Origin: a virus
Reading direction: 5' to 3' (one strand)
IMG/VR virus record: IMGVR_UViG_3300030110_000920
Span: 15,205 to 43,194 of that record
Length of the DNA stretch: 27,990 nucleotides
Below, in pieces: positions 20,821 to 27,312 of this stretch. The notes below the pieces were generated by a model, which saw nothing but the letters and a program-made list of their open reading frames with translations, ran no database searches and was not told where the DNA came from. The first letter of the stretch is position 1, and each line of letters begins with the position of its first letter. The translations under genes were made by a program, and so were the position numbers.

Positions 20821-21000
20821 TATATCTGTACACGCACATATTGGGAAAATCAGTATAGCTTAACCATCTGTGCAGGGAGTAGGTCGTAAATCCTAGGCGA
20901 TACCTATTGTAAGGTTTCTGGCAAGAAACCATTTGAACTATAGTGTTGGTTGCAGTTAGTGCATAATGATTCAGTAAGTAATTCCCCAACACAATACCCG
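20815..21000 (+). ncRNA. candidate structured RNA at the strand switch
   Basis: 180 bases at about 40% GC with no convincing gene. Successive stems: 20834-20838/20869-20873; 20880-20886/20898-20906 (7 pairs, two-base bulge); 20913-20919/20924-20930 (GGTTTCT/AGAAACC, 4-base loop); 20943-20949/20986-20992 (GTGTTGG/CCAACAC). The strand is uncertain because stems work on both; plus is favoured by the upstream TTGACA. It could equally be a protein-binding DNA region. Part of the 330-base gap between the genes at 20723 and 21058. Confidence 0.4.
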
Positions 21001-21001
21001 C

Positions 21002-21030
21002 TTGACACCACTCACCACAAATGCTATAAA
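21002..21030 (+). promoter_or_regulatory. rightward early promoter
   Basis: TTGACA (21002-21007), 17-base spacer ending TGC (extended -10), TATAAA (21025-21030). Start near 21037; drives the 85-residue gene at 21058. Confidence 0.75.
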
Positions 21031-21057
21031 TAGATAATCAATCAATGGAGAACATAT

Positions 21058-21315
21058 ATGCCAAATAATGAAGAACAAATAATGGGTTTATATTGGATTG
21101 GATTACCTGATCCAAAGCCTATTAAGAATGTAACTAATTCGAGTACGAGTAAGGATCGTCTTATTAAATCCAACAAACTACTTGCAGAGGATTTAAAAGA
21201 ACTTGAACCAGCTATTCGTATGTTGAAAAATAATCAATGGTCGTTTGATGTTGATCCCAATTGTCATAAAAAAAATATGATAATGGATATATTAAATGAC
21301 TTTGATGCTCCCTAA
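21058..21315 (+). CDS. 85-residue hypothetical protein
   Basis: Soluble, helical (KDRLIKSNKLLAEDLKELEPAI at about 32-53), with an acidic C-terminus. ATGGAG ribosome site and a consensus promoter 28 bases upstream. First rightward gene after the strand switch; by position it may be a regulator, but no DNA-binding motif is clear. Confidence 0.7.
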   Translation: MPNNEEQIMGLYWIGLPDPKPIKNVTNSSTSKDRLIKSNKLLAEDLKELEPAIRMLKNNQWSFDVDPNCHKKNMIMDILNDFDAP

Positions 21316-21363
21316 AGGTTAGTTGTAACATAAGGACAAGATGTAGCGGAGAGTTTATCTTCG

Positions 21364-21380
21364 CTATGTCTTAATCAAAA
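21364..21380 (+). repeat. direct repeat A, copy 1
   Basis: CTATGTCTTAATCAAAA, identical to 21414-21430; period exactly 50 bases. Confidence 0.85.
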
Positions 21381-21413
21381 TTATATAAGTTTCTCCACAC
21401 AGTTTTTTATTCA

Positions 21414-21430
21414 CTATGTCTTAATCAAAA
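21414..21430 (+). repeat. direct repeat A, copy 2
   Basis: Identical 17-base copy of 21364-21380; flanks also share TC upstream. Confidence 0.85.
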
Positions 21431-21442
21431 CACCACAATTTT

Positions 21443-21454
21443 TTTCACGTGAAA
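21443..21454. repeat. perfect 12-base palindrome
   Basis: TTTCACGTGAAA, a possible protein-binding site; a related ACACGTGT palindrome lies at 21482-21489. Confidence 0.7.
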
Positions 21455-21467
21455 GTTGTAGAACATT

Positions 21468-21484
21468 TGTGGAACATTTCCACA
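21468..21484. repeat. 17-base inverted repeat
   Basis: TGTGGAA-CAT-TTCCACA. Each arm reads as an 8-of-9 DnaA-box-like element; operator- or initiator-like. Confidence 0.7.
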
Positions 21485-21517
21485 CGTGTAAGTGTTCTTG
21501 CTTTGTTCTCATTTATA

Positions 21518-21546
21518 TTTTTAGGTATGCGTAAATTGCATATAGT
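21518..21546 (+). repeat. direct repeat B, copy 1
   Basis: 29 bases beginning TTTTTAGGTATGC and ending CATATAGT; matches 21619-21647 with three differences, period 101 bases. Confidence 0.8.
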
Positions 21547-21618
21547 TTAGATCCATTTAAAAGTTGTTTCGGTAGAGCTTGTTTTCAATAAGTTAATAAA
21601 ATCAACACTTATTAAAGA

Positions 21619-21647
21619 TTTTTAGGTATGCACAAATTACATATAGT
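21619..21647 (+). repeat. direct repeat B, copy 2
   Basis: Second copy of the 29-base repeat; ends 35 bases before the promoter of the 345-residue gene. Confidence 0.8.
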
Positions 21648-21682
21648 AAATTAAATTAAAAATACTTTTTTTAGATACATAG

Positions 21683-21711
21683 TTGACACAATCCCGCCAT
21701 ATATATATAAG
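21683..21711 (+). promoter_or_regulatory. promoter of the 345-residue gene
   Basis: TTGACA (21683-21688), 17-base spacer, TATAAG (21706-21711). Start near 21718; the leader carries AAGGAG before ATG 21753. Confidence 0.75.
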
Positions 21712-21752
21712 ATATTCAAGATACTTTTATTAACTAAAAAAAGGAGTACTAA

Positions 21753-22790
21753 ATGAAAGTAAACAATAAGAAAGTAGATCAAGTTCAAAATGATCTACAA
21801 ACAAAAACTTGGGACATGGTTAAAAGTGTTGCAAGTAATGAAAAGAGTAATAACGGGCGGATGCTTTATATTGCTCAAAATACGTTCAAGATGTTTGAAA
21901 ATAATCAATTAGATTTTTCAAATTATTTTGATAAGTCAGCAAATGATACTTCAGCAAAGAAAATATTTTTTGATGCTGAAGAAAGAAAAACATTAATTGC
22001 AAAGGACTATGGTAAGTTTACAAACCAAGTTTTAGTGCCAGCAATGGGACAAAATTTGGCGGATATTCAAGTTAAATCGCCTTATGAATATAGGGTTTTA
22101 ACTGATGTATCACCGCTTATTATGTTTATGATTTGCAATGCTGACGTATATAAAAATGGTGAGTTCTTAAACGAGGAAACTGATCCAGTAGAATTTAGGA
22201 TTTTCAAAAAAGTTTTTTCAGTTGGTAAGAATGACATCGAAAGTGAAAGAGTTTTTAAAGAAGGTTTATTTGAAAACTTTTTCCAAAAAGCTGAAAAGGG
22301 CAAAGACTATTATTGCACTTTTCGGGGTGAACGTGGGGTTATAGAGTTTGTTAAACAATACTTTATGCCTAAAAAAATAGCTAGTGAAAACGTTGCTAAT
22401 GCTGTAGAGTCGCCATTATATAAAGCAATGATAAAAATAAATGATTTGGAAAAAGGTTCATTAGGAACTACCCATCATTTAACAAACGTTGCTAAAGCGG
22501 AGCAAGGCAAAGGAGGCAACGCGGATCAAAGACTTCAAAATGAAGTTACACAAATAAAAACTTCAGCTGAGAAGTTCATTGATTTGCTGGCTAAGAATGA
22601 CAATCCAATTGCGCAAAAAGGTTTATTGGATATTCATTTATATATAATTGAGAAGTTAGAGGATCAGAACTTTAAAAATTATATAAAAGGAAAAACGAAA
22701 GCCAACTTAAAGTTTTTCCCAACTATCAACAACAAGGAGTTTGATAGTATTTCTGGAGACTTCCATAAATACGTTTCGAACTTTAAATAA
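21753..22790 (+). CDS. 345-residue protein of unknown function
   Basis: A soluble acidic/basic-mixed protein with no signal peptide or membrane span. N-terminal helix, a region with EERKTLIAKDYGKF (about 76-89), a central alpha/beta part with FRGERGVIEFVKQYF (about 190-204), and a helical C-terminal third. I recognise no motif of polymerases, nucleases, regulators or virion proteins. It stands alone behind a strong promoter and the repeat region, with two miniprotein genes after it. Position suggests an early host-takeover, initiator or repressor protein; this is inference. Confidence 0.8.
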   Translation: MKVNNKKVDQVQNDLQTKTWDMVKSVASNEKSNNGRMLYIAQNTFKMFENNQLDFSNYFDKSANDTSAKKIFFDAEERKTLIAKDYGKFTNQVLVPAMGQNLADIQVKSPYEYRVLTDVSPLIMFMICNADVYKNGEFLNEETDPVEFRIFKKVFSVGKNDIESERVFKEGLFENFFQKAEKGKDYYCTFRGERGVIEFVKQYFMPKKIASENVANAVESPLYKAMIKINDLEKGSLGTTHHLTNVAKAEQGKGGNADQRLQNEVTQIKTSAEKFIDLLAKNDNPIAQKGLLDIHLYIIEKLEDQNFKNYIKGKTKANLKFFPTINNKEFDSISGDFHKYVSNFK

Positions 22791-22805
22791 TAGGAGCAAC
22801 AAACA

Positions 22806-22892
22806 ATGGCATGGTTAGTTTATAAAACTAAAGTAGTCGGGACATATACTTTTATATATGCCCAAAAGGTATGGGGTTTACTTCCGTTCTAA
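22806..22892 (+). CDS. 28-residue hydrophobic/basic peptide
   Basis: ATG 22806 with AGGAGC ribosome site 15 bases after the previous stop. Aromatic-rich (W, Y, F) with a weak amphipathic character. Its stop overlaps the next ATG (TAATG). Function unknown. Confidence 0.45.
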   Translation: MAWLVYKTKVVGTYTFIYAQKVWGLLPF

Positions 22893-22957
22893 TGACTGAA
22901 GAACTCATACTAATTATTTGTGGATATATAATTTGTTATTTAATATTCACTAGATAA
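22892..22957 (+). CDS. 21-residue membrane peptide
   Basis: Starts at the TAATG overlap; residues 5-19 are hydrophobic (LILIICGYIICYLIF), one membrane span, ending Thr-Arg. Very short, so accepted only because of coupling and clean composition. Confidence 0.4.
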   Translation: MTEELILIICGYIICYLIFTR

Positions 22958-22973
22958 AAACATGGTTAACTTT

Positions 22974-23007
22974 AGGGGGTCTTAGGTACAAAAACCTATG
23001 ATCCCCT
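22974..23007 (+). repeat. large hairpin after the 345-residue operon
   Basis: 14-base arms (22974-22987 with 22994-23007) with one mismatch and one G-T pair around a 6-base loop ACAAAA. No T-tract follows, so it is a terminator only if rho or another factor helps; it may be a packaging or processing signal. Confidence 0.65.
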
Positions 23008-23262
23008 GAGTGTTTCTGGGTGGTAACTATAGGTTGCATTAAATTTTTTTTAATTTTGGCATGGGGTAAACCCCCTACAACCCCCAATAATGAACTACGT
23101 ACTTAAATTTTCCCATATATTTGTACCAAAAATTTTCTAGGTACACCCTATGCGTGTGCCAGGGGGGTAGTCCTATATACTATATATGCAGAAGCCAGAA
23201 AATCCCCAAAGTCTATGTTAACTACACTGGGGGCTATATTCTAGGGCTAAATATTCCGACAA

Positions 23263-23276
23263 TATTCCTAGGAATA
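23263..23276. repeat. perfect 14-base palindrome
   Basis: TATTCCTAGGAATA, centred on CCTAGG. Possible binding or cleavage site of a dimeric protein, within the non-coding region before the terminase genes. Confidence 0.75.
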
Positions 23277-23414
23277 CCCTAAGTACCCACCTGTAAATAT
23301 ACGATAGCTATAGATATATAGGCTCCCCTGGGGGTTCCTATGAACATTATACACCCCACACACAATTTTGTCTATGTCTATAGTGTCGCAGACTATAATA
23401 TGTAAAAATAAAAC

Positions 23415-23443
23415 TTGACAAAATTGATATTAACCCCTATAAT
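23415..23443 (+). promoter_or_regulatory. perfect consensus promoter for the terminase/portal operon
   Basis: TTGACA (23415-23420), 17-base spacer, TATAAT (23438-23443). Start near 23450, 78 bases before ATG 23528. The long rightward operon has no other promoter in view before the portal. Confidence 0.85.
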
Positions 23444-23527
23444 AGAAACTATATATTATTCAAAGGACACACAGACACGCATACAGTTAATAAACAAAAA
23501 GAGGTCATCACGAATAATAAATAAATT

Positions 23528-23929
23528 ATGAAATTTGAAGCAAACATACCAAGTTATCTTAGAACAGGACAGGGAGTATTCCCAGTCAAAGGTCGAACTG
23601 CAACTAAAGCAGACACAGACATGCCAGAAGATGCTAATTTTTTTGAATTAATGAAGAAAGGTGTTAACATGCCTGTAGATAATCAGTTAACAGGAACAGA
23701 ATCTGCACCACTTGGCTCACCAGGTATGAATGAGCCACTAGATGTTGAAGGTTTCTTAGAACCAATGCAAAAAAAGATGCAAAAGTTTAAACCAAGAATG
23801 GAAATAGAGCCTAAAATAGACCCTAAGTTTGGCACTGACCCTGTAATGCCTCAAATTAAACCACAGATTATAAGAAAACCTGATCAATTGGAGGCTAGTG
23901 CAGAAGATGCAGATATCTTCATCGGCTAA
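23528..23929 (+). CDS. 133-residue Pro/Met-rich protein before terminase
   Basis: Low in hydrophobic core, rich in Pro, Met, Lys and acidic residues (MPEDANFFELMKKG; EPMQKKMQKFKPRMEIEPKIDPKF). Looks partly disordered. First gene of the late operon. I do not recognise it; a packaging or scaffold-like accessory is possible. Confidence 0.7.
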   Translation: MKFEANIPSYLRTGQGVFPVKGRTATKADTDMPEDANFFELMKKGVNMPVDNQLTGTESAPLGSPGMNEPLDVEGFLEPMQKKMQKFKPRMEIEPKIDPKFGTDPVMPQIKPQIIRKPDQLEASAEDADIFIG

Positions 23930-23964
23930 AGACCTCCCATTTAAAGAATTAATGGAGATTATAA

Positions 23965-24387
23965 ATGCAAACAATGGATTCTTCTATAACAAAGACTCAA
24001 AAAAGAAACTTAACAGATATGCAAGAAAAGTTTCTAGACGTATTGTTCGGAGAAGCGAGAGGAAACCCAAGAGAAGCAGCTCGTTTAGCTGGTTACTCGG
24101 AAAATAGTTATCCAAAAGTTATTCGTAATCTCAAAAAAGAAATTACAGAGTTAGCGGAAACGCATTTATCAACACACTCTGCAAAAGCTGCTACTCGGTT
24201 AACAGACCTACTAGACGAAGACGGGACTACACCACACTCTAACATTCGTCTAGCAGCAGCGAACTCAGTATTAGATAGAGTGGGTATAACAAAGAAAGAT
24301 CAATTAGATATAAATATGAAATCATTACATGGAATATTTATATTACCACCAAAAGATGGAACCAATAAAGATAAAAAAGAAAGCTAG
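23965..24387 (+). CDS. terS: probable terminase small subunit
   Basis: 140 residues. The N-terminal half has a helix-turn-helix of small-terminase type: LTDMQEKFLDVLFGEARGNP then REAARLAGYSENSYPKVIRN (about 36-55). The centre is helical (oligomerisation) and the C-terminus basic. Small terminases bind the packaging site and present it to the large subunit, encoded 160 bases downstream. GGAG ribosome site before ATG 23965. Assignment rests on the motif and order. Confidence 0.78.
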   Translation: MQTMDSSITKTQKRNLTDMQEKFLDVLFGEARGNPREAARLAGYSENSYPKVIRNLKKEITELAETHLSTHSAKAATRLTDLLDEDGTTPHSNIRLAAANSVLDRVGITKKDQLDINMKSLHGIFILPPKDGTNKDKKES

Positions 24388-24658
24388 AGTAGTTCCATTT
24401 GGTTTTAAACAATCAAGTGATCCCGATTATTTAGAACCAGTAAAAGAAGAATTAGATGCTCTTAGACAAGCAAAAGAATATTCTAAAACTTGTTCATTAA
24501 GAGAAACTGCAACTTGGCTACATAGAAAAACAGGAAGATATATATCACATGTCGGACTTAGAAAAAGACTCGCAAGAAATAGCACCACCGAAACCGAAGA
24601 AAATAATTCGACAGAAAGCCAAGAAGTCAGTCAAACAGATTCTAGCTCGCACTCGTAA
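24356..24658 (+). CDS. small protein between small and large terminase
   Basis: 100 residues from ATG 24356 (the frame is open to 24329 but that start sits deep in terS). PVKEELDALRQAKEY and CSLRETATWLHRKTGRYISHVGLRKRL (about 46-72) read like a small helix-turn-helix domain that I remember next to terminases in marine phages. The Ser/Thr/Glu-rich tail is encoded in a 110-base out-of-frame overlap with the large terminase gene. Possibly a packaging accessory that binds DNA. Confidence 0.72.
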   Translation: MEPIKIKKKARVVPFGFKQSSDPDYLEPVKEELDALRQAKEYSKTCSLRETATWLHRKTGRYISHVGLRKRLARNSTTETEENNSTESQEVSQTDSSSHS

Positions 24659-26177
24659 GAAAGTTGCAAAGGCAGAACAATCTCTACGTTCTGCTAAACG
24701 TCACGCAGAAAATACTAAAAGTAAACTGTTAACTATTGATAAAGCATTAACAGGCAAAGACACACAACTACTTACTGAGGACATAATCGAGAGTGCTCCT
24801 AAAAATGTACAAGAGCATATCAACCAGCAAGAAGTAATCTTTAAACCTAACTCAGGTCCACAGACAGAATTTCTTGCATCTTCTGAAAGAGAAGTATTTT
24901 ATGGTGGAGCAAGAGGTGGCGGTAAATCATATGCGATGCTAGTAGACCCACTTCGATATTGCTCTAAAGCAAATCACCGAGCACTCCTAGTAAGACGGAC
25001 AATGCCAGAGTTAAGAGACTTAATACAAAAGTCTCAGTTATTATACTCGAAAGCATTTCCAGGAGCAAAATGGAGAGAACAAGAAAAAGAGTGGAGATTC
25101 CCTTCGGGGGCAAAGATAGAGTTTGGTTACGCAGAAAACATGACAGATGCGTTAAGATACCAAGGTCAATCTTACACGTGGATAGGAATAGACGAACTTC
25201 CACAATATCCTTCACCCGACATATATAATTTTTTAAGATCTTCTTTAAGATCCGTTGATAAGGATATACCTGTCTACATGAGAGCAACAGGTAATCCAGG
25301 TAACGTAGGATCACAATGGGTTCGAGAAATGTTTGTTGAACCTAGTGAACCAAATATTGCGTTTGATGTAGGGATTGATACGCCTAATGGTAAGAAGTAT
25401 ATTACCAGAAGATTTATTCCAGCAAAGCTACAAGACAATCCTTATTTGATGCAGACAGATGATTATTATATCATGCTTGCATCTTTACCTGAAGTACAAC
25501 GTAAACAATTCTTAGATGGAGATTGGGATGCATATGAAGATTCAGCTTTTCCAGAATTTAGTAAACCAACTCACGTGGTCGAACCTTTTGAGATACCTAG
25601 AGGCTGGTACAAATTTCGTGCTGCTGACTGGGGTTATTCTTCTCCTGCTTGTGTGTTATGGTTTGCTATTGACTATAATAATAATATCTGGATTTATAGA
25701 GAATTGTATACTAAGAAAGTAACAGCAGATGTTTTTGCAAGACAAGTGCTAAGTTTAGAAAGAGATGAGTATATTCATTATGGTGTATTAGATGTTAGTA
25801 CATGGGCAAAGAGAGGTGATGTAGGTCCAAGTATTGCAGAGACAATGATACAAAATGGATGTAGATGGAGACCATCAGATAGATCACCTAAAAGTAGAAT
25901 TAATGGTAAGTTAGAAGTTCATAAAAGATTAAAAGTAAATGATACAGAACCTGGTATAAGAATCTTTTCTAATTGTAGAAATTTAATCAGAACATTATCA
26001 ACATTACCAACAGACGACAAAAACCCTGAAGACGTAGATACAAACGCAGAAGATCATGCATATGATGCATTAAGATATGGGTGTATGAGTAGACCAACAC
26101 ATCCTAAGTTTAGAAATAGATTTAATCCATCAATGCAAAATACGTTTGAAGTATCAGATAATAAATTTGGATATTAA
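24549..26177 (+). CDS. terL: terminase large subunit
   Basis: 542 residues. ATPase: Walker A GGARGGGKS (119-127), Walker B WIGIDE (211-216, Asp215-Glu216), coupling motif ATGNPG (246-251). Nuclease (RNase H-like): AADWGY (Asp360), VLDVST (Asp415), AEDHAYDALRYG (Asp502, Asp506). It cuts concatemeric DNA and powers packaging through the portal. Residues 1-95 form an unusual basic, coiled-coil-like N-terminal extension before the ATPase. The start lies 110 bases inside the previous gene. Confidence 0.95.
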   Translation: MSDLEKDSQEIAPPKPKKIIRQKAKKSVKQILARTRKKVAKAEQSLRSAKRHAENTKSKLLTIDKALTGKDTQLLTEDIIESAPKNVQEHINQQEVIFKPNSGPQTEFLASSEREVFYGGARGGGKSYAMLVDPLRYCSKANHRALLVRRTMPELRDLIQKSQLLYSKAFPGAKWREQEKEWRFPSGAKIEFGYAENMTDALRYQGQSYTWIGIDELPQYPSPDIYNFLRSSLRSVDKDIPVYMRATGNPGNVGSQWVREMFVEPSEPNIAFDVGIDTPNGKKYITRRFIPAKLQDNPYLMQTDDYYIMLASLPEVQRKQFLDGDWDAYEDSAFPEFSKPTHVVEPFEIPRGWYKFRAADWGYSSPACVLWFAIDYNNNIWIYRELYTKKVTADVFARQVLSLERDEYIHYGVLDVSTWAKRGDVGPSIAETMIQNGCRWRPSDRSPKSRINGKLEVHKRLKVNDTEPGIRIFSNCRNLIRTLSTLPTDDKNPEDVDTNAEDHAYDALRYGCMSRPTHPKFRNRFNPSMQNTFEVSDNKFGY

Positions 26178-26323
26178 TGCCACTAAATAAAAAAGGTAAA
26201 AAAATTAAAAAATCTATGGTAAAACAATACGGCAAGAAAAAAGGTGAAGCCGTATTTTATGCTATGGAAAATTCTGGAAAGTTAAAGGGTGTCAAAAAAA
26301 ATAAAAATACCAGAAACAAATAG
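26177..26323 (+). CDS. 48-residue basic protein after terminase
   Basis: ATG 26177 overlaps the terminase stop (TAATG). KSMVKQYGKKKGEAVFYAMENSG (12-34) is a motif I remember from tiny proteins beside terminases in marine phages. Lys-rich, no membrane segment. Overlaps the next gene by 35 bases in another frame. Function unknown. Confidence 0.68.
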   Translation: MPLNKKGKKIKKSMVKQYGKKKGEAVFYAMENSGKLKGVKKNKNTRNK

Positions 26324-26582
26324 AAAAAATTTTCCTTACACATTAAGTTTAGTATGGTGGGAAGATATCGTTAGTGAGTCTAGCTGGTCTGATATAGTAG
26401 ATATCAAAAAAGCAAAAACAGCTGTATGTTGTAGTATAGGATGGATAGTAAAAGAAGATTCTAAATCTACAATATTAATGGCTGATTATTCTTTTGAAGA
26501 TAATAAAGAAATAAAACAAGGTGGTAGCTATACTACTATACCAACTAAAAATATACTAAAGATTAAAAAAATAAAAATATAA
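26289..26582 (+). CDS. 97-residue hypothetical protein
   Basis: Starts at GTG 26289. Beta-rich small domain: YTLSLVWWEDIVSESSW (17-33), AVCCSIGWIVKE (45-56), then strands and a basic end. I remember this WxDIxxxxxW type of domain from phages; its role is unknown. It runs through to an AGGAG ribosome site for the next gene. Confidence 0.68.
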   Translation: MSKKIKIPETNRKNFPYTLSLVWWEDIVSESSWSDIVDIKKAKTAVCCSIGWIVKEDSKSTILMADYSFEDNKEIKQGGSYTTIPTKNILKIKKIKI

Positions 26583-26594
26583 CAGGAGACAACA

Positions 26595-26816
26595 ATGGAA
26601 ACAAAATTTGATCCAAAAGCTAAAGTTAAGCAAGGTCAATTAAGTGATGGACCTGATGGGAAAAACCCAAACAGGGAACATACTAATATTGATTTTTCTA
26701 AACATACGCATAGAAAACAAGAACCTTTTGAATATGATGTAACTGTTCCAACTAAATCTGGTGCAGAGCATGTTCAAGATTCTTTATTTAAAATGGCTGA
26801 TGAAAAGGATTATTAA
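26595..26816 (+). CDS. small hydrophilic protein, paralogue of the gene at 27109
   Basis: 73 residues, hydrophilic and probably disordered. It shares with the protein at 27109 the order DPxxKVxQGxxxxG near the N-terminus and a C-terminal F-x-MA-[DE]-E-x-DY (FKMADEKDY). AGGAG ribosome site. Position before the portal suggests a head-assembly accessory. Confidence 0.72.
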   Translation: METKFDPKAKVKQGQLSDGPDGKNPNREHTNIDFSKHTHRKQEPFEYDVTVPTKSGAEHVQDSLFKMADEKDY

Positions 26817-27094
26817 TGGAAGAAAATAATTTAGGACCTAGTAGTAATTTTATACCTAAAATTTTTGCAGGTGCTGATACTAAAAACAAAAAAGCACCTA
26901 AAGAAATTAAAGATAAAGATTTACGAGAAGCTGCTCAAAAAAGAGATGTAGCTAAAGTAAATAATAAAATTACAAAAGAGCAGCCTAAACGTAATATGAA
27001 TTACGGAGTAACCCAAGGAATGAATACTATATTCCAAAAAGGCAAAGATAAAGTTTATGGAACGATAGACTTACTCAAGGTAAAAATAGATTAA
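26816..27094 (+). CDS. 92-residue basic hydrophilic protein
   Basis: Lys/Asn-rich, mostly helical or disordered; NFIPKIFAGADTKN near the start and NYGVTQGMNTIFQKGKDKVYG near the end. One-base overlap upstream. Lies between the two paralogous small proteins. Function unknown. Confidence 0.7.
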   Translation: MEENNLGPSSNFIPKIFAGADTKNKKAPKEIKDKDLREAAQKRDVAKVNNKITKEQPKRNMNYGVTQGMNTIFQKGKDKVYGTIDLLKVKID

Positions 27095-27108
27095 GGAGGA
27101 CAACAACT

Positions 27109-27300
27109 ATGATGAAAAGATATATGCATGGAGAACTAGCACCTGATGCACCTAAGAAACCAAATGAACCAATGGCTATAGATCCTAATTCAAAAGTGAA
27201 TCAAGGAGATATGACTGGTGATGGTAATGATAAAAAAGGTAAATCAAAATCAAAAGTAGATCCAGCAATTTTTAGAATGGCTGAAGAAAGAGATTACTAA
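27109..27300 (+). CDS. 63-residue hydrophilic protein, paralogue of the gene at 26595
   Basis: Contains KRYMHGELAPDAPKKP at the start, DPNSKVNQGD (25-34), and ends in FRMAEERDY, parallel to FKMADEKDY of the gene at 26595. AAGGAGG ribosome site. Immediately upstream of the portal gene. Probably disordered; role unknown. Confidence 0.72.
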   Translation: MMKRYMHGELAPDAPKKPNEPMAIDPNSKVNQGDMTGDGNDKKGKSKSKVDPAIFRMAEERDY

Positions 27301-27312
27301 GGATATTAAATA

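Larger units (their letters stand above)
21316..21682. other. repeat- and palindrome-rich AT region, candidate replication origin
   Basis: Holds no gene. It contains two pairs of direct repeats, three palindromes, and three near matches (8 of 9) to the DnaA box TTATnCACA: 21391-21399, 21476-21484, and reverse strand 21468-21476. It is followed by a very AT-rich stretch (about 21600-21680). Located at the divergence of early and rightward transcription. The combination is typical of origins or of a replication/transcription control site. Confidence 0.5.
22958..23414. other. non-coding region rich in G and C tracts, candidate packaging or end site
   Basis: About 460 bases (570 up to the next gene) without a plausible ORF, lying directly upstream of the terminase genes. 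It holds repeated runs of 4-6 G or C (for example 22975-22979, 23003-23006, GGGG-TAAA-CCCC near 23064-23075, and near 23162, 23229 and 23314-23325) and several CTAG sites. Nothing similar occurs elsewhere in the window. Regions beside small-terminase genes often carry pac or cos sites; that is the main hypothesis. Confidence 0.45.

Noticed and set aside
20783-20992. 69-codon minus-strand frame starting with GTG
   Set aside because: No ribosome site, odd Cys/Tyr-rich composition, and it covers the whole hairpin-rich segment and the promoter -35; better explained as chance opening in non-coding DNA.
18960-21000. tRNA genes in the GC-rich non-coding blocks
   Set aside because: I looked for cloverleaf arms and a GTTCnAnnC T-loop on both strands and found no consistent set.
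23898-24107. 69-codon plus frame between the 133-residue gene and terS
   Set aside because: It starts inside one gene and runs 140 bases into terS; the middle part (AKDLPFKELMEIINANNG) looks protein-like, but no ribosome site supports the start and the overlap is large. Kept as doubtful.
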